64,000 nt of DNA from Aureococcus anophagefferens. Taxonomy: Eukaryota > Sar > Pelagophyceae > Pelagomonadales > Pelagomonadaceae. The stretch lies in assembly GCF_000186865.1 (NCBI RefSeq), contig NW_008705587.1:76602-140601 (forward strand), given 5' to 3'. This document shows, piece by piece, positions 10,190-19,610 of this stretch (its first letter is position 1; each line of letters begins with the position of its first letter). The notes beneath the pieces are model-generated. The model worked only from the letters and a program-made list of their open reading frames with translations. It made no database searches and was not told the DNA's origin. Both the position numbers and the translations under genes were made by a program.

Positions 10190-11443
10190 TTACGCGAAGA
10201 GGCCCCTCGCGCTCTGCACCGTGCCGACGACGCCGGAGACGACGCCGAAGACGACGTTCGCGCAGGAGAGCGCCTTTTCGCCGCGCGGCGCGCCGGGCAC
10301 GCAGCGGAAGAACATGAGGTGGGGCAAAACGTAGATCGTCGCGGCGTTGGACACGGAGCCCGTCAGCGCCAGAAAATCGCCGAAGCGGGGCACGGCCGCG
10401 CCGGCGACGGCGCAGGCGACGACGGTGGCGACGCGGCCCGCGAGGACGCGGTTCCGCGGCAGGCTCGCGCGCGCGTCGCGGCCCGACCGGCGCGCGCACC
10501 AGCCCTCGGCCGTCTCGAAGGCGAGGAAGAAGACGATGACGCTCGTCGGCACGAGCTGCAGCACGTAGGCCATGACCGCGACGGCGTCGAGGGGGTTCTC
10601 CGAGAAGGAGAGCGCGAGCTCGCTGCTCACGTCCGCGTAGAGCGCGGCGCCGGACAGCCCCACGGCCATGTAGAAGACCGTGAAGGCGACCAACGTCTTC
10701 GCCACCACGGCCCGAAACGCGCGCCGCCCCGCGCGGCTCATGTCCCTGCGCGCGGACGGCGCGAGCGCGACGATGCCCTCGTTGCAGAAGACGGCGATGC
10801 CCGCGGCCACGGGCAGATTCGCCGCGGCCTCCGCGGGCGTCGGCGCGTCGCGCCGGAGCGCCGCGGCGACGGCCGCGAGCGACCCGAAGCGGCGGCCGCA
10901 CCTGCCGACGACGAGGCCGCTGAAGAGCACGCCCAGGCCCAGGCCCGCGGCGTTGCACCACCTGAGCGAGTCGAGCCGGTCGCCGAGGAAGAGCGCGCCG
11001 GGCAGCGCGCAGCCGCCGAGCGCCGCGGCCCAGGCCCAGCGCGGCCCGCCGGCGAAGCGCGCGCCGTTGTCGGCGACGAAGGTCGCGTACGCGACGCACG
11101 ACGACACGCTGCAGAGCCAGATGAGCGCGCAGGCCAGCGTCTCGTAGCGCGGGCCGAGCGCGCCGCGGCAGACGGACGTGTACGTCGCGTCCCTGCCGCG
11201 TTTCTCGGCCGGCAGGAGCGCGGCGTCGGGCGCGCCGTCGTCGCCGTCGCCGTCGAGCGCGTCCTCGGCGCGCAGGAGGCGGTCGACGCCGAGGTAGGTG
11301 ATGAGCATGGTGAACACGAAGAAGGCGACGCCGCAGGGGGCGCCGAGCAGCGAGATGTAGTACGCCATGGCCATCATGCCGATGCCCCAATTGATTTTCA
11401 GCAGCGCGAGGCCGCACTCGAGCTGCTCCCAGCGCGCGCCCAT
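10190..11443 (-). CDS. Amino-acid/auxin permease-type transporter (AAAP, SLC36/38-like)
   Basis: 417 residues from ATG 11443. About eleven hydrophobic helices are visible, starting with KINWGIGMMAMAYYISLLGAP, which matches the N-terminal signature of AAAP carriers (helix 1 with unwound Gly/Met stretch). A cytosolic acidic loop follows helix 2. Family members are proton- or sodium-coupled amino-acid carriers of plasma membrane or vacuole. An upstream in-frame non-ATG extension was rejected. It is divergent from the gene at 11618 with 174 bp between starts. Confidence 0.8.
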   Translation of the reverse strand: MGARWEQLECGLALLKINWGIGMMAMAYYISLLGAPCGVAFFVFTMLITYLGVDRLLRAEDALDGDGDDGAPDAALLPAEKRGRDATYTSVCRGALGPRYETLACALIWLCSVSSCVAYATFVADNGARFAGGPRWAWAAALGGCALPGALFLGDRLDSLRWCNAAGLGLGVLFSGLVVGRCGRRFGSLAAVAAALRRDAPTPAEAAANLPVAAGIAVFCNEGIVALAPSARRDMSRAGRRAFRAVVAKTLVAFTVFYMAVGLSGAALYADVSSELALSFSENPLDAVAVMAYVLQLVPTSVIVFFLAFETAEGWCARRSGRDARASLPRNRVLAGRVATVVACAVAGAAVPRFGDFLALTGSVSNAATIYVLPHLMFFRCVPGAPRGEKALSCANVVFGVVSGVVGTVQSARGLFA

Positions 11444-11617
11444 CGCCGTGCGCTGAGTGTCACGCGTTGCGCGTTGCGAGGACGCAATAAGGGGCAGCCT
11501 CAAGCATTCATATGAGAAGCCGCAAGCAGCCTAGCAGCCCGATCGTGGGAATTGCCAACCTTTCAGCGAAGTTTGCCACAAAGTTGCCACAGCGGTTCGC
11601 GCATAGACGCTGCCAAA

Positions 11618-13333
11618 ATGGGCAACAAGGACACGGCGCGGCCGTCCGGGGGTTCGAGCGGCAATCTCCTCGTCGTCGTCGCCGTCGTCGTGCTCGGCGC
11701 CATGACGCTGTCGTCCTACGCCGGCGGCGACGACGCGCCGTCCTTGGAGGCCGAGGCGAAGGCGCGGCAGCAGCTCGCGGAGGTCGCCAAGCTGAACATG
11801 GAGCTCGCGGGCGTCGAGGCGTCGCGGGACGCGGCGCTCGCGTCGCGCGACGAGGCGCTCCTGCTCGCGTCGACGCCCGCCGCCGCGCCGCCGGCCGCGG
11901 CCGCGCCGCCGCCGGCCGCGGCCGCGCCGCCGCCGCGGCCGCCGGCCGCCGCGCCGCCGCCGCCGCCGCCGAGGAGGCCGACGGACGCGCCGCCGGCGAG
12001 CGGCTACGGCGGCTACACGTTCTGGAGCAGCGACTTCCACATCTCGCCCATCGCGGACCTCAAGGACATCTTCAACCCCATGGGCATGACGATCATCGAC
12101 GAGTCGCTCAGCGGCCACTGCCACCTGAAGAAGACCTGCAGCAAGGACCTCAAGGTCATCACGAAGCAGAACGGCATCGACCTCGGCCGCTGCCCGAACA
12201 AGCTCCGACGACAGTTCTTCGAGACCTACAAGCGCGACGGCCGGCTCCGGGGCGTCGACGCGTTCCTCTGCCACCACGCGGCGGGCCTCTGCGAGGTCTT
12301 CATGCCCTTCAACGCGTCCCTCGTCGTCGTCGCGAGCACGCGCTACGAGATCGGGCGCCACGACGCGGGCCGGTGGCGCGCGTGGAACGAGAATCTGAAG
12401 GCCATCGCGGCGCACCCGCGGAACGTCGTCGCGGCGAACAATCGCTACGACGCGGAGTACGTCAAGTACTTCACGGGCCTCAAGGACGTGCCCGTGCTGC
12501 CCAACTACTGCGGCTACACGGGCGCGACCTACGCGCCCGCGCGGCACCAGATATTGGTGGGACCCGGGCGCGGCGTGTCGAACGAGCTCTTCGGCATGCT
12601 GCGAAAGGCCGCGGACCGGCGCAGGGGCGCCTGCAAAACCAGCGCCGCGAACACGGCGCTCTGCGGCGGCGGCGGGTCCTTCGACTTCCGCCGCATCCGC
12701 GACCTCTACCCCCACTTCGAATACTCGGACCTCGCGGCGCACCCCGCCGTCGTGCTCATCCCGTACCAGGTGTCGATCATGTCCATCTTCGAGTACTACC
12801 GCATGGGCATCCCCATGTTCGCGCCCCACCCCACTCTCATGGCCAAGTGGCAGCTCAAGTACCGGGTCATGAGCGAGCGGACCTGGGACCTCGTCCGCCA
12901 CAAGGGCCGGCCGTCGAAGCGGTCCGCGCTGCCCCAGGCTCCGGGCGGGACCTACCCGCACGACCCCAACGACGAGTTCGACGAGGACGCCATCGCCTGG
13001 TGGATCAAGTTCGCCGACTTCTACGAGTGGCCCCACATCGAGACCTTCGACTCCTTCGACGACCTCCTCGACAAGCTCGCGAGCCCGGATTTGGATTTGG
13101 CGCGCGCGTCGCGGAACGTCCGGGCCTACAACAAGCAGATGGTCGACGACCTCGCGACGACGTGGCAGGGCCTCTTCCACAAGATGTTCCACGGCCTCAA
13201 GCCCGCGCGGGACGCGCCGAAGGACCAGCTCCTGGACTACGACGCGGCCATGCTCGCCAAGTACGGCGCGGCGCCGTCCGGCTGCGTCGGCGACGCCCAC
13301 GGCCAGCGGCCCTCGGACTGGCTCGCGCTCTAA
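11618..13333 (+). CDS. Type II membrane protein, putative glycosyltransferase
   Basis: 571 residues from ATG 11618. A short cytosolic tail is followed by a membrane anchor (GNLLVVVAVVVLGAMTLSSY, residues about 15-35), a coiled-coil-like stretch, and an Ala/Pro-rich stalk with long Pro runs (about 85-125): the Golgi glycosyltransferase layout. The lumenal domain has many conserved-looking Cys and the block IPYQVSIMSIFEYYRMGIPM, which resembles the sugar-nucleotide-binding part of GT-B enzymes (Glu after the S-x-FEYY helix). Family assignment is an inference; I could not place it in a numbered GT family. Confidence 0.6.
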   Translation: MGNKDTARPSGGSSGNLLVVVAVVVLGAMTLSSYAGGDDAPSLEAEAKARQQLAEVAKLNMELAGVEASRDAALASRDEALLLASTPAAAPPAAAAPPPAAAAPPPRPPAAAPPPPPPRRPTDAPPASGYGGYTFWSSDFHISPIADLKDIFNPMGMTIIDESLSGHCHLKKTCSKDLKVITKQNGIDLGRCPNKLRRQFFETYKRDGRLRGVDAFLCHHAAGLCEVFMPFNASLVVVASTRYEIGRHDAGRWRAWNENLKAIAAHPRNVVAANNRYDAEYVKYFTGLKDVPVLPNYCGYTGATYAPARHQILVGPGRGVSNELFGMLRKAADRRRGACKTSAANTALCGGGGSFDFRRIRDLYPHFEYSDLAAHPAVVLIPYQVSIMSIFEYYRMGIPMFAPHPTLMAKWQLKYRVMSERTWDLVRHKGRPSKRSALPQAPGGTYPHDPNDEFDEDAIAWWIKFADFYEWPHIETFDSFDDLLDKLASPDLDLARASRNVRAYNKQMVDDLATTWQGLFHKMFHGLKPARDAPKDQLLDYDAAMLAKYGAAPSGCVGDAHGQRPSDWLAL

Positions 13334-13493
13334 ATTTTGCGATTTTTATGAGTGAGGCGGCGCGGTTTATGTACGACCCCCGGCAAGGGTGAGAAGGGCT
13401 GTCACTGGCAAGATTCGAAGCTTCCTTGAGCCAACGTGAGTGCAGTGCGCGCGATGGTGATGCCGAGGCTGCCCGCGGCGGTTTAGAGCACCG

Positions 13494-16400
13494 ATGGCGC
13501 CGTGGCCCACGTGCGAGACGGGCCCGCTCGAGGCGTCGGACGCCGACTGCTTCGCGCTGTCGAGCGCGCGCGTCGTCCTGCCCTGCGACGCCGAGTGCCT
13601 CTTCGAGGTGGTGCCGGCGACGGTCGTCGTCGTGCGCGGCGTCATCGCGGCGGTCTTCCGGCCCGGGGACGCCGTGGCGCTGCCCCCGGGCTGCGAGGTG
13701 CGCGACTGCGGCGCCCACGTCGTCTTCCCCGGCGTCGTCGACGCGGGCGCGCGCTTCGGCGAGTGCGCCGGCGCGGGCCCGCGGTCGGCGAGCGACTGCT
13801 GGGAGGGCTTCGAGCGCGGCACGCGCGCGGCGGCGGCGGGCGGCATCACCTGCACCGTCGACCTGGCGTCCCAGGACGCGCCGCTCGGCGCGGCCAACGA
13901 CCTCCGGGAGCGGCGGCGGCTCTGCGAGGCCGCCGGATGCGCACGCGGACGTCGCGCTCGCGGGCCGCGTCGAGAGCGGCGGCGGCGACGTCGGCGAGGC
14001 GGCGCGGGCTCTGGCGGCGGCGGGCGCCGTCGCCGTCGCCGCGCACCTCACGCCCGCGTCGCGGAGCTGCCGGAAGACGACCGCGCCGGACCTCGCGCGG
14101 CTCCTCGCGGCGTTCCCCGGCGGCGGCGGCGGCGACCCGTTGCCCCTCCTGCTCAACGCCGTCCAGCTCACGACGGAGGAGCTCGAGGCGTCGTCGCCGT
14201 TCCGGCTGCTGGCCCCGGGGACGCGCGAGGACGCGCAGTCGCCGCTCATGCTGCTGCCGTTCTGCCAGGTAGACGACGACGACGACGGCGGCGGCCCCGC
14301 GGCCGCGGCGGACGCGGCGCCGCCGCCCGACGACGACGACTGGGCGGCGCCGCGCGGGCCCGCGGCCGCGACGTTGCGGGCCGGCGCGGCGAAGGACCGG
14401 TCGCCGGACACGCCCGCGACGCCCGGCGGCTGGACGCGGCCGTCGCGGCCGCCGCCCGTGGCCGTCGCGCGCCTCGGCGGTGCCGCGGCGAGCCCCGCGG
14501 AGAGCCACTGCAGCACGCCGACGCGGCGCGCGGCGCCGCCGTCGGAGTTCTTCCGGTCGCCGAAGAACGAATCCGAGGGCCGGTCGAGCCAGACGATCTG
14601 GGAGGTGCGGCCCTTCTCCGAGGAGGTCGAGCTCGAGCGGCCGCCGCCGCTGCCGCCCTGCGGGTCGCCGAAAGAGCGGAGCCCGCGGCCCTTCGGGAGC
14701 CCCGGCGAGCGGAGCCCGCGGAGCGGCTACGACTCGCCGCCGCGGTCCCAGAAGCGCGACCGGAGCGACCCCTTCGGGGAGAAGGAGGAGGGCACGTGGG
14801 TCAAGAACCTGCTCCAGGCCGAGCTCGAGTCCTACCAGATGTCCGGGTCGGCGACGACGTCCGAGCCGGCCAGCGGCCCGTCGACGGCGCGGTCGCCGCG
14901 CGGCGGCGCGTCGCTGCTGGACCAGGTGCTCGGGTTCATGCCCCGGAGCTCGTCGTTCTTCGGCGACGCCTTCGGCGAGACGAGCTCGCCGCCCAAGGCC
15001 CCGGCGGAGCCGCCGACGCCCCAGTCGCCGGGCGCCGCCGCCTGGCGGAGGCCGTCGCTCGTCGTCGAGACGCGGGGGCTCCGGGGCCTGCGCGCCTCCG
15101 CGGACCAGCGGCCCGACTCCGCGCCGCCGGGGCGCGCGCTCGTCGTGGAGACGCAGGGGCTCAAAGGAATGCGCGCCTCCGCGGACCCGCGGCCCGACTC
15201 CGCGCCGCCGGGACGCGGGCGCCCCTCGCCCGACTCGGAGAAGCGCGAGGTCGCGCTCGAGGTCGAGACGGCGCCCACGGTCTTCTCGCGGGCGACGTGC
15301 CCGGATCTACGGCGGGGCAACTCGCCCGCGCGCATCGAGGCGGGCGTCGTGTCGCGGCGCCACCGGCCCTCGGTCGACAGCCCGCCGCGGCGCCGGAGCC
15401 CGCGCGACGACCCCGAGGGCTGGTCGAGCACGCCGCCGGGGTCCGCGGACGCGGCGTCGCGGGCGACCTTCTCCCAGGGCGAGCGGCGGTCGTCGCCGCC
15501 CGACGGCGGGCCGACGTCGCCGCGGCTGCGGCGGGTCAAGGCGCTCGCGGCCGGCGAGCGCCGCTCCGGCGCGGGGTCGCCGCTGATCCCGCTGAGCTCC
15601 CTGGGCAATCTCGTGGCGGAGCACGGCCGCACGGCGACGCCCGTGCTCGAGCCCGACGCGTCCCTGCGGCCCGCGCCGGGCGGCCGGAGCCCGCCGCAGG
15701 TCGCGGCGCCGCCGCCGCCGCCGCCCGACGGGCGCCGCATGTCCTTTCTGGACCTCGACGCGCGCCGGGCGTCGCCGCCCGAGGCGCCGCTCCGCAAGCC
15801 GAACCCGCGGCGGCCGCCGGCGATCAAGATCTTCAAGGAGAACGACCGCCACACGCGGCGCGCGATCCGCAAGGAGTACAGCCTCTACTGCGACGGCCAC
15901 CCGTCGGCCGCGGGCGCCATCGGCCTCGAGGCAGCGCTCGACGCCGCCGCGTCCCTCGACGACGGCGGCGGCGCGTCGGCCTGCGGCCTGAGCCTCCACG
16001 TCGCCAAGGTGTCGACGCTGCAGACCGCGCGCGTGCTCCACGACGCGCAGGCGCACGAGGACGCGTGCGCCGCGGCGGGCAACCGGCGCCTCTTCGGCGA
16101 CCTCTCCGGGTCCGTGGCCCTCTACCACCTCACGCACTGCGAGGAGGCCGTGCCCCACGGGGCCACGGTGCACAAGGTGAGCCCGCCGATCCGCCACGAG
16201 GCGCACCGCCGCGCGCTCTGGTCCGCGCTCCAGAACGGCACCGTCGCCGTGGTCACGTCGGGCCACGCGCCGGGCGACCCGCGGGGCAAGCTGCGGGAGA
16301 GCGGCGACTTCCTACGGGCGGCCCACGGCACGCTCGCGGGGGCCAACGAGCTGCTGCTGCCCGTGCTCTGGTCCGCGGCGCGGACGAACGGCTACGGCCT

Positions 16401-16734
16401 GGGCGCGCTCGCGGTCTGGCTGAGCTTCGGGCCGGCGAAGCTGCTGAACCTCGCGGCGGACCGGGGCCTCATCGACGTCGGCTTCCGGGCGGACTTTGTG
16501 ATCTTCGACGCGGACCGCGACTGGACCGTCGACGCGTCGAAGCTCCAGGGCGTCGACGGCGATGTCCTCGACGGCATCCCCGAGAAGAAGCGCGAGAAGC
16601 GCCTCGCGGCCGCGTGCCTCTTCCACGGCCACGAGTGCTCGGGCAAGGTCCTCGCGACGCTGCTCCGCGGCCGCCTCACGTACCGCGAGGGGCGGTTCCG
16701 GACCGCGCCGCACGGCGAGGTCGTCGCGCGGTAA
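13494..16734 (+). CDS. Allantoinase/dihydropyrimidinase-like pseudoenzyme with long disordered insert, one apparent frameshift
   Basis: ATG at 13494; the frame changes near 13935, where one extra base would restore EAAG-DAHADVAL. The N-terminal part (to about 14140) and C-terminal part (from about 15840) together make an amidohydrolase of the allantoinase type: SPPIRHEAHRRALWSALQNG, FGPAKLLNLAADRG and FRADFVIFDADRDW are near-signature. Between them lie about 550 residues rich in Ser/Pro/Arg, probably disordered and phosphorylated. The metal ligands look lost: the usual HxH after PGxxD is GAR (FPGVVDAGARFGE), the SDHAP catalytic Asp is Gly (TSGHAPG), and the metal His of the 'VHLSS' strand is replaced (LHVAKVST). 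A CRMP-like scaffold role is plausible; ureide hydrolysis is not expected. Confidence 0.75.
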
Positions 16735-16749
16735 TTCGCCGGGCCTTAG

Positions 16750-17790
16750 TCACGCGGCGAAGGACACGCGCCGCTGCGTCTCCGTGGGGCGCTCTCCGGA
16801 CTCGACGGACGCGTCGTCGAGGCCGACGCTCCCGATGGCGTAGTAGGCCTCGTGCTGGATCTCGAGCGCCCACGCCTCCGACGGCCACGCGCAGTCGAGG
16901 TCCACGGGCACGACCGACGCGTTCGCGACGCCGCCGTCGGCCAGGTCGACGCGCACCTCGCTCACCTTCGACACCGCGTTCATCATGAGGTAGGCCGGGC
17001 ACGTCGCGCAGAAGGTCACGAGGACGACGGTTTCGCCGTACCAGTTCTCGCGCGCCTTCACGTCCTCGACGTCGTCGCCCCACGTCGTCGACAGCACGAC
17101 GTCGATGCCCGGCGTCCGCGCGACGGCCGCGTCCCAGGCGTCGTCGGCGGCGAGGTCCGTGACCAGGACGACCAGATCCGGCGCCTCGGCGGCGACGAGC
17201 TCGCGCGCCGCGACGGCGAGGCACCGGTCGTAGTCGCCGTCGATGGAGTCGACCCGCGCCTCGGCGATGCCCAGGAAACCGACGCGCACGCCGCTCGTCG
17301 TCGACGCGACGGCGTAGCTCACGATCGGCGCGCCGTCGAGCGCGGGCGACGCCGCGCGATTCGACAGCACGAAGGTGCGATTCGCGACCTCGAGCCAGGC
17401 CGCGAGGGCCGCGTCGCCGTAGGAGAAGTCGTAGGCGTTCAGGAACGTCGCGGCGTAGGGCCCGTCGCGCACGAAGAGGGCCGCGTAGTCCGCCAGCACG
17501 TCCGGAAACGGCGTGCCGCCGCCGGCCCAGGAGCCGCCCGTGTCGACGAGCAGGCCGCCGCCGAGCGCGTCGCCGGCGTAGCCGTAGAGCCGCGCGAAGC
17601 CGCCGAAGGCGTCGCAGCTCGTCCAGAGCGACGCGTCGCCCTGGAGCGCGCCCGACGCCGTCGACGGCAGGAAGAGGCCCCGCCAGGCGCCGCCGAAGCC
17701 GATCGTGACGTTCTCGCTCCGCGAGGCGTACGGCAGCAGCGCGGCGCACAGCGCCGCCGCGGAGGCGCGCCATCGGCCCGACGCGCGCAT
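16750..17790 (-). CDS. Secreted 5'-nucleotidase-like (UshA/calcineurin-type metallophosphatase) protein
   Basis: 346 residues from ATG 17790; a GTG 24 nt upstream was rejected. A signal peptide (RASAAALCAALLPYASRSE) is followed by a fold resembling the N-terminal metallophosphatase domain of UshA/NT5E: GGFARLYGYA ... LLVDTGGSWAGG corresponds to the 'GGxARL ... DAGD' region, and GVRVGFLGIA to the 'G.kvGviGl' strand. Several metal-binding residues are altered (no GNHD, DTGGS instead of DAGD), and the C-terminal nucleotide-binding domain is absent, so activity is doubtful. It is convergent with the allantoinase-like gene. Confidence 0.6.
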   Translation of the reverse strand: MRASGRWRASAAALCAALLPYASRSENVTIGFGGAWRGLFLPSTASGALQGDASLWTSCDAFGGFARLYGYAGDALGGGLLVDTGGSWAGGGTPFPDVLADYAALFVRDGPYAATFLNAYDFSYGDAALAAWLEVANRTFVLSNRAASPALDGAPIVSYAVASTTSGVRVGFLGIAEARVDSIDGDYDRCLAVAARELVAAEAPDLVVLVTDLAADDAWDAAVARTPGIDVVLSTTWGDDVEDVKARENWYGETVVLVTFCATCPAYLMMNAVSKVSEVRVDLADGGVANASVVPVDLDCAWPSEAWALEIQHEAYYAIGSVGLDDASVESGERPTETQRRVSFAA

Positions 17791-18003
17791 CCCGGGCAGC
17801 CCGAGAAGAGCCACCCGGCTAGGTGGCGGCCATATTATTGTTAATTCTTTGCCTAGGATGCCACCTTTCCTGCATGTGCCGACCTCAAGGATCGGGGGTT
17901 TTGAGAGCTGCCTTCAGCTCTCTCGATTGCTCTCTCAGCTCTCGGGCAGCCCTGCCTCACGCTGCGTGAGGAAGGCAGCCCTGTCTCACTGCCCCTCTCC
18001 CCG
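17791..18003. promoter_or_regulatory. Divergent intergenic region with short direct repeats
   Basis: 213 bp between two divergent start codons. It contains repeated CAGCTCTC / GCAGCCCTG(C/T)CTCAC words between about 17907 and 17995, and CTCACGCTGCGTGAG, a small dyad. A role as promoter or 5' UTR is inferred only from position. Confidence 0.35.
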
Positions 18004-19569
18004 ATGGCGCCGTCGAGGCGCAGCAGCATGCCCGCCATCAAGCCCGCTCCGGTGTCGACGAGCCTGTCGATGAGCGCCGCCGAAGCCGCGGCCCCGACGC
18101 CGAGCCCTCCCAAGCGATCCGAGCGGCGCAAGTCCTTCCAGCAGGGCGAATCGCCCCGGAGCCGGCGGACGTCGAACAACAGCGCGGGCGAAGAATCGCC
18201 CCGGAGCCGGCGGACGTCGAACAACAGCGCGGCAGAGGAGTCGCCCCGGAGCCGGCGCGGGAGCTCCTCGGGCCGCAAGTCGAGGCGCGCGTCCTTCGAC
18301 AAGGTCAAGAACGAGCACGCCGACAGCTTCGACCACTCGAGCATCGACGACCTCGCGAGCGCCGTCCTCGCGGCGCTCCAGGTCTCCCACGCCGACGGCG
18401 GGCCCGACTCGGCGCGCACGACGGCCGTGGCGGCCGCGGAGGCGGAGGCGCCGGCGGACGACGAGGCCGCCGCGACGGCGCCGCCCGCGAAGACGCCCGG
18501 CGCGGGCGTCAAAGAAAAGGCGCGGCTCTTCCTCGAGGAGCTGCTCGCGAGATCCAAGGGCTGCGAGGCCGGCGCGCTCCGCGGCGACGTCCGGGAGCTC
18601 ATCCGGGCGACGACGGCGGCGTACCCGTCCGACTTCCGCGCGGGCTGGTCCGACCGCGTGTCCTTGTCGTCGAACAACTGGCGCCTCGACCCGTGCCTCC
18701 GCGCGCGCGTCGAGAGCTTCCGCTTCGCGGCGACGCGCTTCCTCGACGCCGTCGACGGCCTCGACCTCGAGGACGGCGACGCCGTCGCGCAGTTCGCGCT
18801 CGACGGCCTCGCGTCGCCGGCCGACCGCGTGGAAGTCTTGCTGCAGGACCAGCGGGACTGGCTCACGGCGCGCTGGAGCCGCGCGGCCGGCGGCGCGGCG
18901 CCGGAGCCGCGGCGCGTCCGCGATCATCTCGGGCCCGCGGGCCGCGCGTTCGAAAGCGGGACCGCGTCGGTCTTCGCAGATCCGGCGGAGTGCGCGGACT
19001 TCGACGGCGAGGGCGAGGCGGCGCGGTGGTATCGCAGCAAGAACGCGCTCTTCATCCCGCTCCTCGCCAAGGCGGGGGCCGAGGGCGCGCTCGGCGTCGT
19101 CGTCTTCTCGAACCGGCTCCACGACGACCAACAAACGCCGACGCCCGAGCTCGCGGACGAGCTCGCCATGACGGCCGAGGACGACGCGGCGCTCCGCGAC
19201 GAGGTCACGTACGTCGCGCCCGGCGACGCCATGCGCACGATCTACGCGACGCCCTTCTCGTCCCGCGACGAGGCGGCCCTCGCGGGCTTCGTCGACTTTT
19301 TAGGCCTCGTCTACGCGTTCACGCAGCGGAACAACGACAAGGGCCAGCGGAGCGAGAACTCGCGCGTCGCCGCGCACAAGCGCGAGCGCCGCAAGTCGCG
19401 GGACGATATCCGCGACCGGAGCCTGTCCAAGTTCGTCGACGGCGTCGAGTGGGCGTCGACGGCGACGGAGCTCTTCGGCGCCGACGCGTTCGGCTCCCTC
19501 AAGGCCGCGCCCGCGCGCGCGCCGCCCGAGGTCGCGCGCGCCTTCGCGCGGTGGAAGGCCGCGAGCTAA
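18004..19569 (+). CDS. GAF-domain protein with Arg/Ser-rich repeated N-terminus
   Basis: 521 residues from ATG 18004. Residues 40-100 are basic and Ser-rich with a near-perfect repeat (ESPRSRRTSNNSA), a likely multi-site phosphorylation region. An Ala-rich linker follows. From about 275 to 380 a GAF-like fold is visible: VEVLLQDQRDWL, then LGPAGRAFESGTASVFADP, then KNALFIPLLAKAG with GVVVFSNRL as the last strand. GAF domains bind cyclic nucleotides or other small ligands. No catalytic output domain follows; the C-terminal 100 residues are charged and helical. Possibly a signalling regulator, but unassigned. Confidence 0.65.
   Translation: MAPSRRSSMPAIKPAPVSTSLSMSAAEAAAPTPSPPKRSERRKSFQQGESPRSRRTSNNSAGEESPRSRRTSNNSAAEESPRSRRGSSSGRKSRRASFDKVKNEHADSFDHSSIDDLASAVLAALQVSHADGGPDSARTTAVAAAEAEAPADDEAAATAPPAKTPGAGVKEKARLFLEELLARSKGCEAGALRGDVRELIRATTAAYPSDFRAGWSDRVSLSSNNWRLDPCLRARVESFRFAATRFLDAVDGLDLEDGDAVAQFALDGLASPADRVEVLLQDQRDWLTARWSRAAGGAAPEPRRVRDHLGPAGRAFESGTASVFADPAECADFDGEGEAARWYRSKNALFIPLLAKAGAEGALGVVVFSNRLHDDQQTPTPELADELAMTAEDDAALRDEVTYVAPGDAMRTIYATPFSSRDEAALAGFVDFLGLVYAFTQRNNDKGQRSENSRVAAHKRERRKSRDDIRDRSLSKFVDGVEWASTATELFGADAFGSLKAAPARAPPEVARAFARWKAAS
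18148..18260 (+). repeat. In-frame tandem repeat, about 48-51 bp unit, roughly 2.5 copies
   Basis: The unit GAATCGCCCCGGAGCCGGCG plus following bases recurs at about 18148, 18190 and 18238, coding ESPRSRRTSNNSA(G/A)E twice and ESPRSRRGSSS once. The high nucleotide identity indicates recent slippage or duplication inside the gene. Confidence 0.8.
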
Positions 19570-19610
19570 GTTTTAGGACGGGTGGAAGGCCGTAGAGCTA
19601 CGTTTTAGGT
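19551..19610. repeat. 30-bp tandem duplication over two convergent stop codons
   Basis: GGTGGAAGGCCGCGAGCTAA (19551) and GGTGGAAGGCCGTAGAGCTA (19581) with matching GTTTTAGG tails. The first copy encodes the last residues and stop of the GAF protein; the second contributes the end of the helicase gene on the other strand. Confidence 0.7.

Noticed and set aside
18001..18003. Non-ATG start extensions upstream of several genes (for example TTG 5210, TTG 8775, GTG 17814, GTG 42496, TTG 63384)
   Set aside because: Each has a nearby in-frame ATG giving a better leader or normal domain start, and nuclear genes of eukaryotes rarely use these starts.
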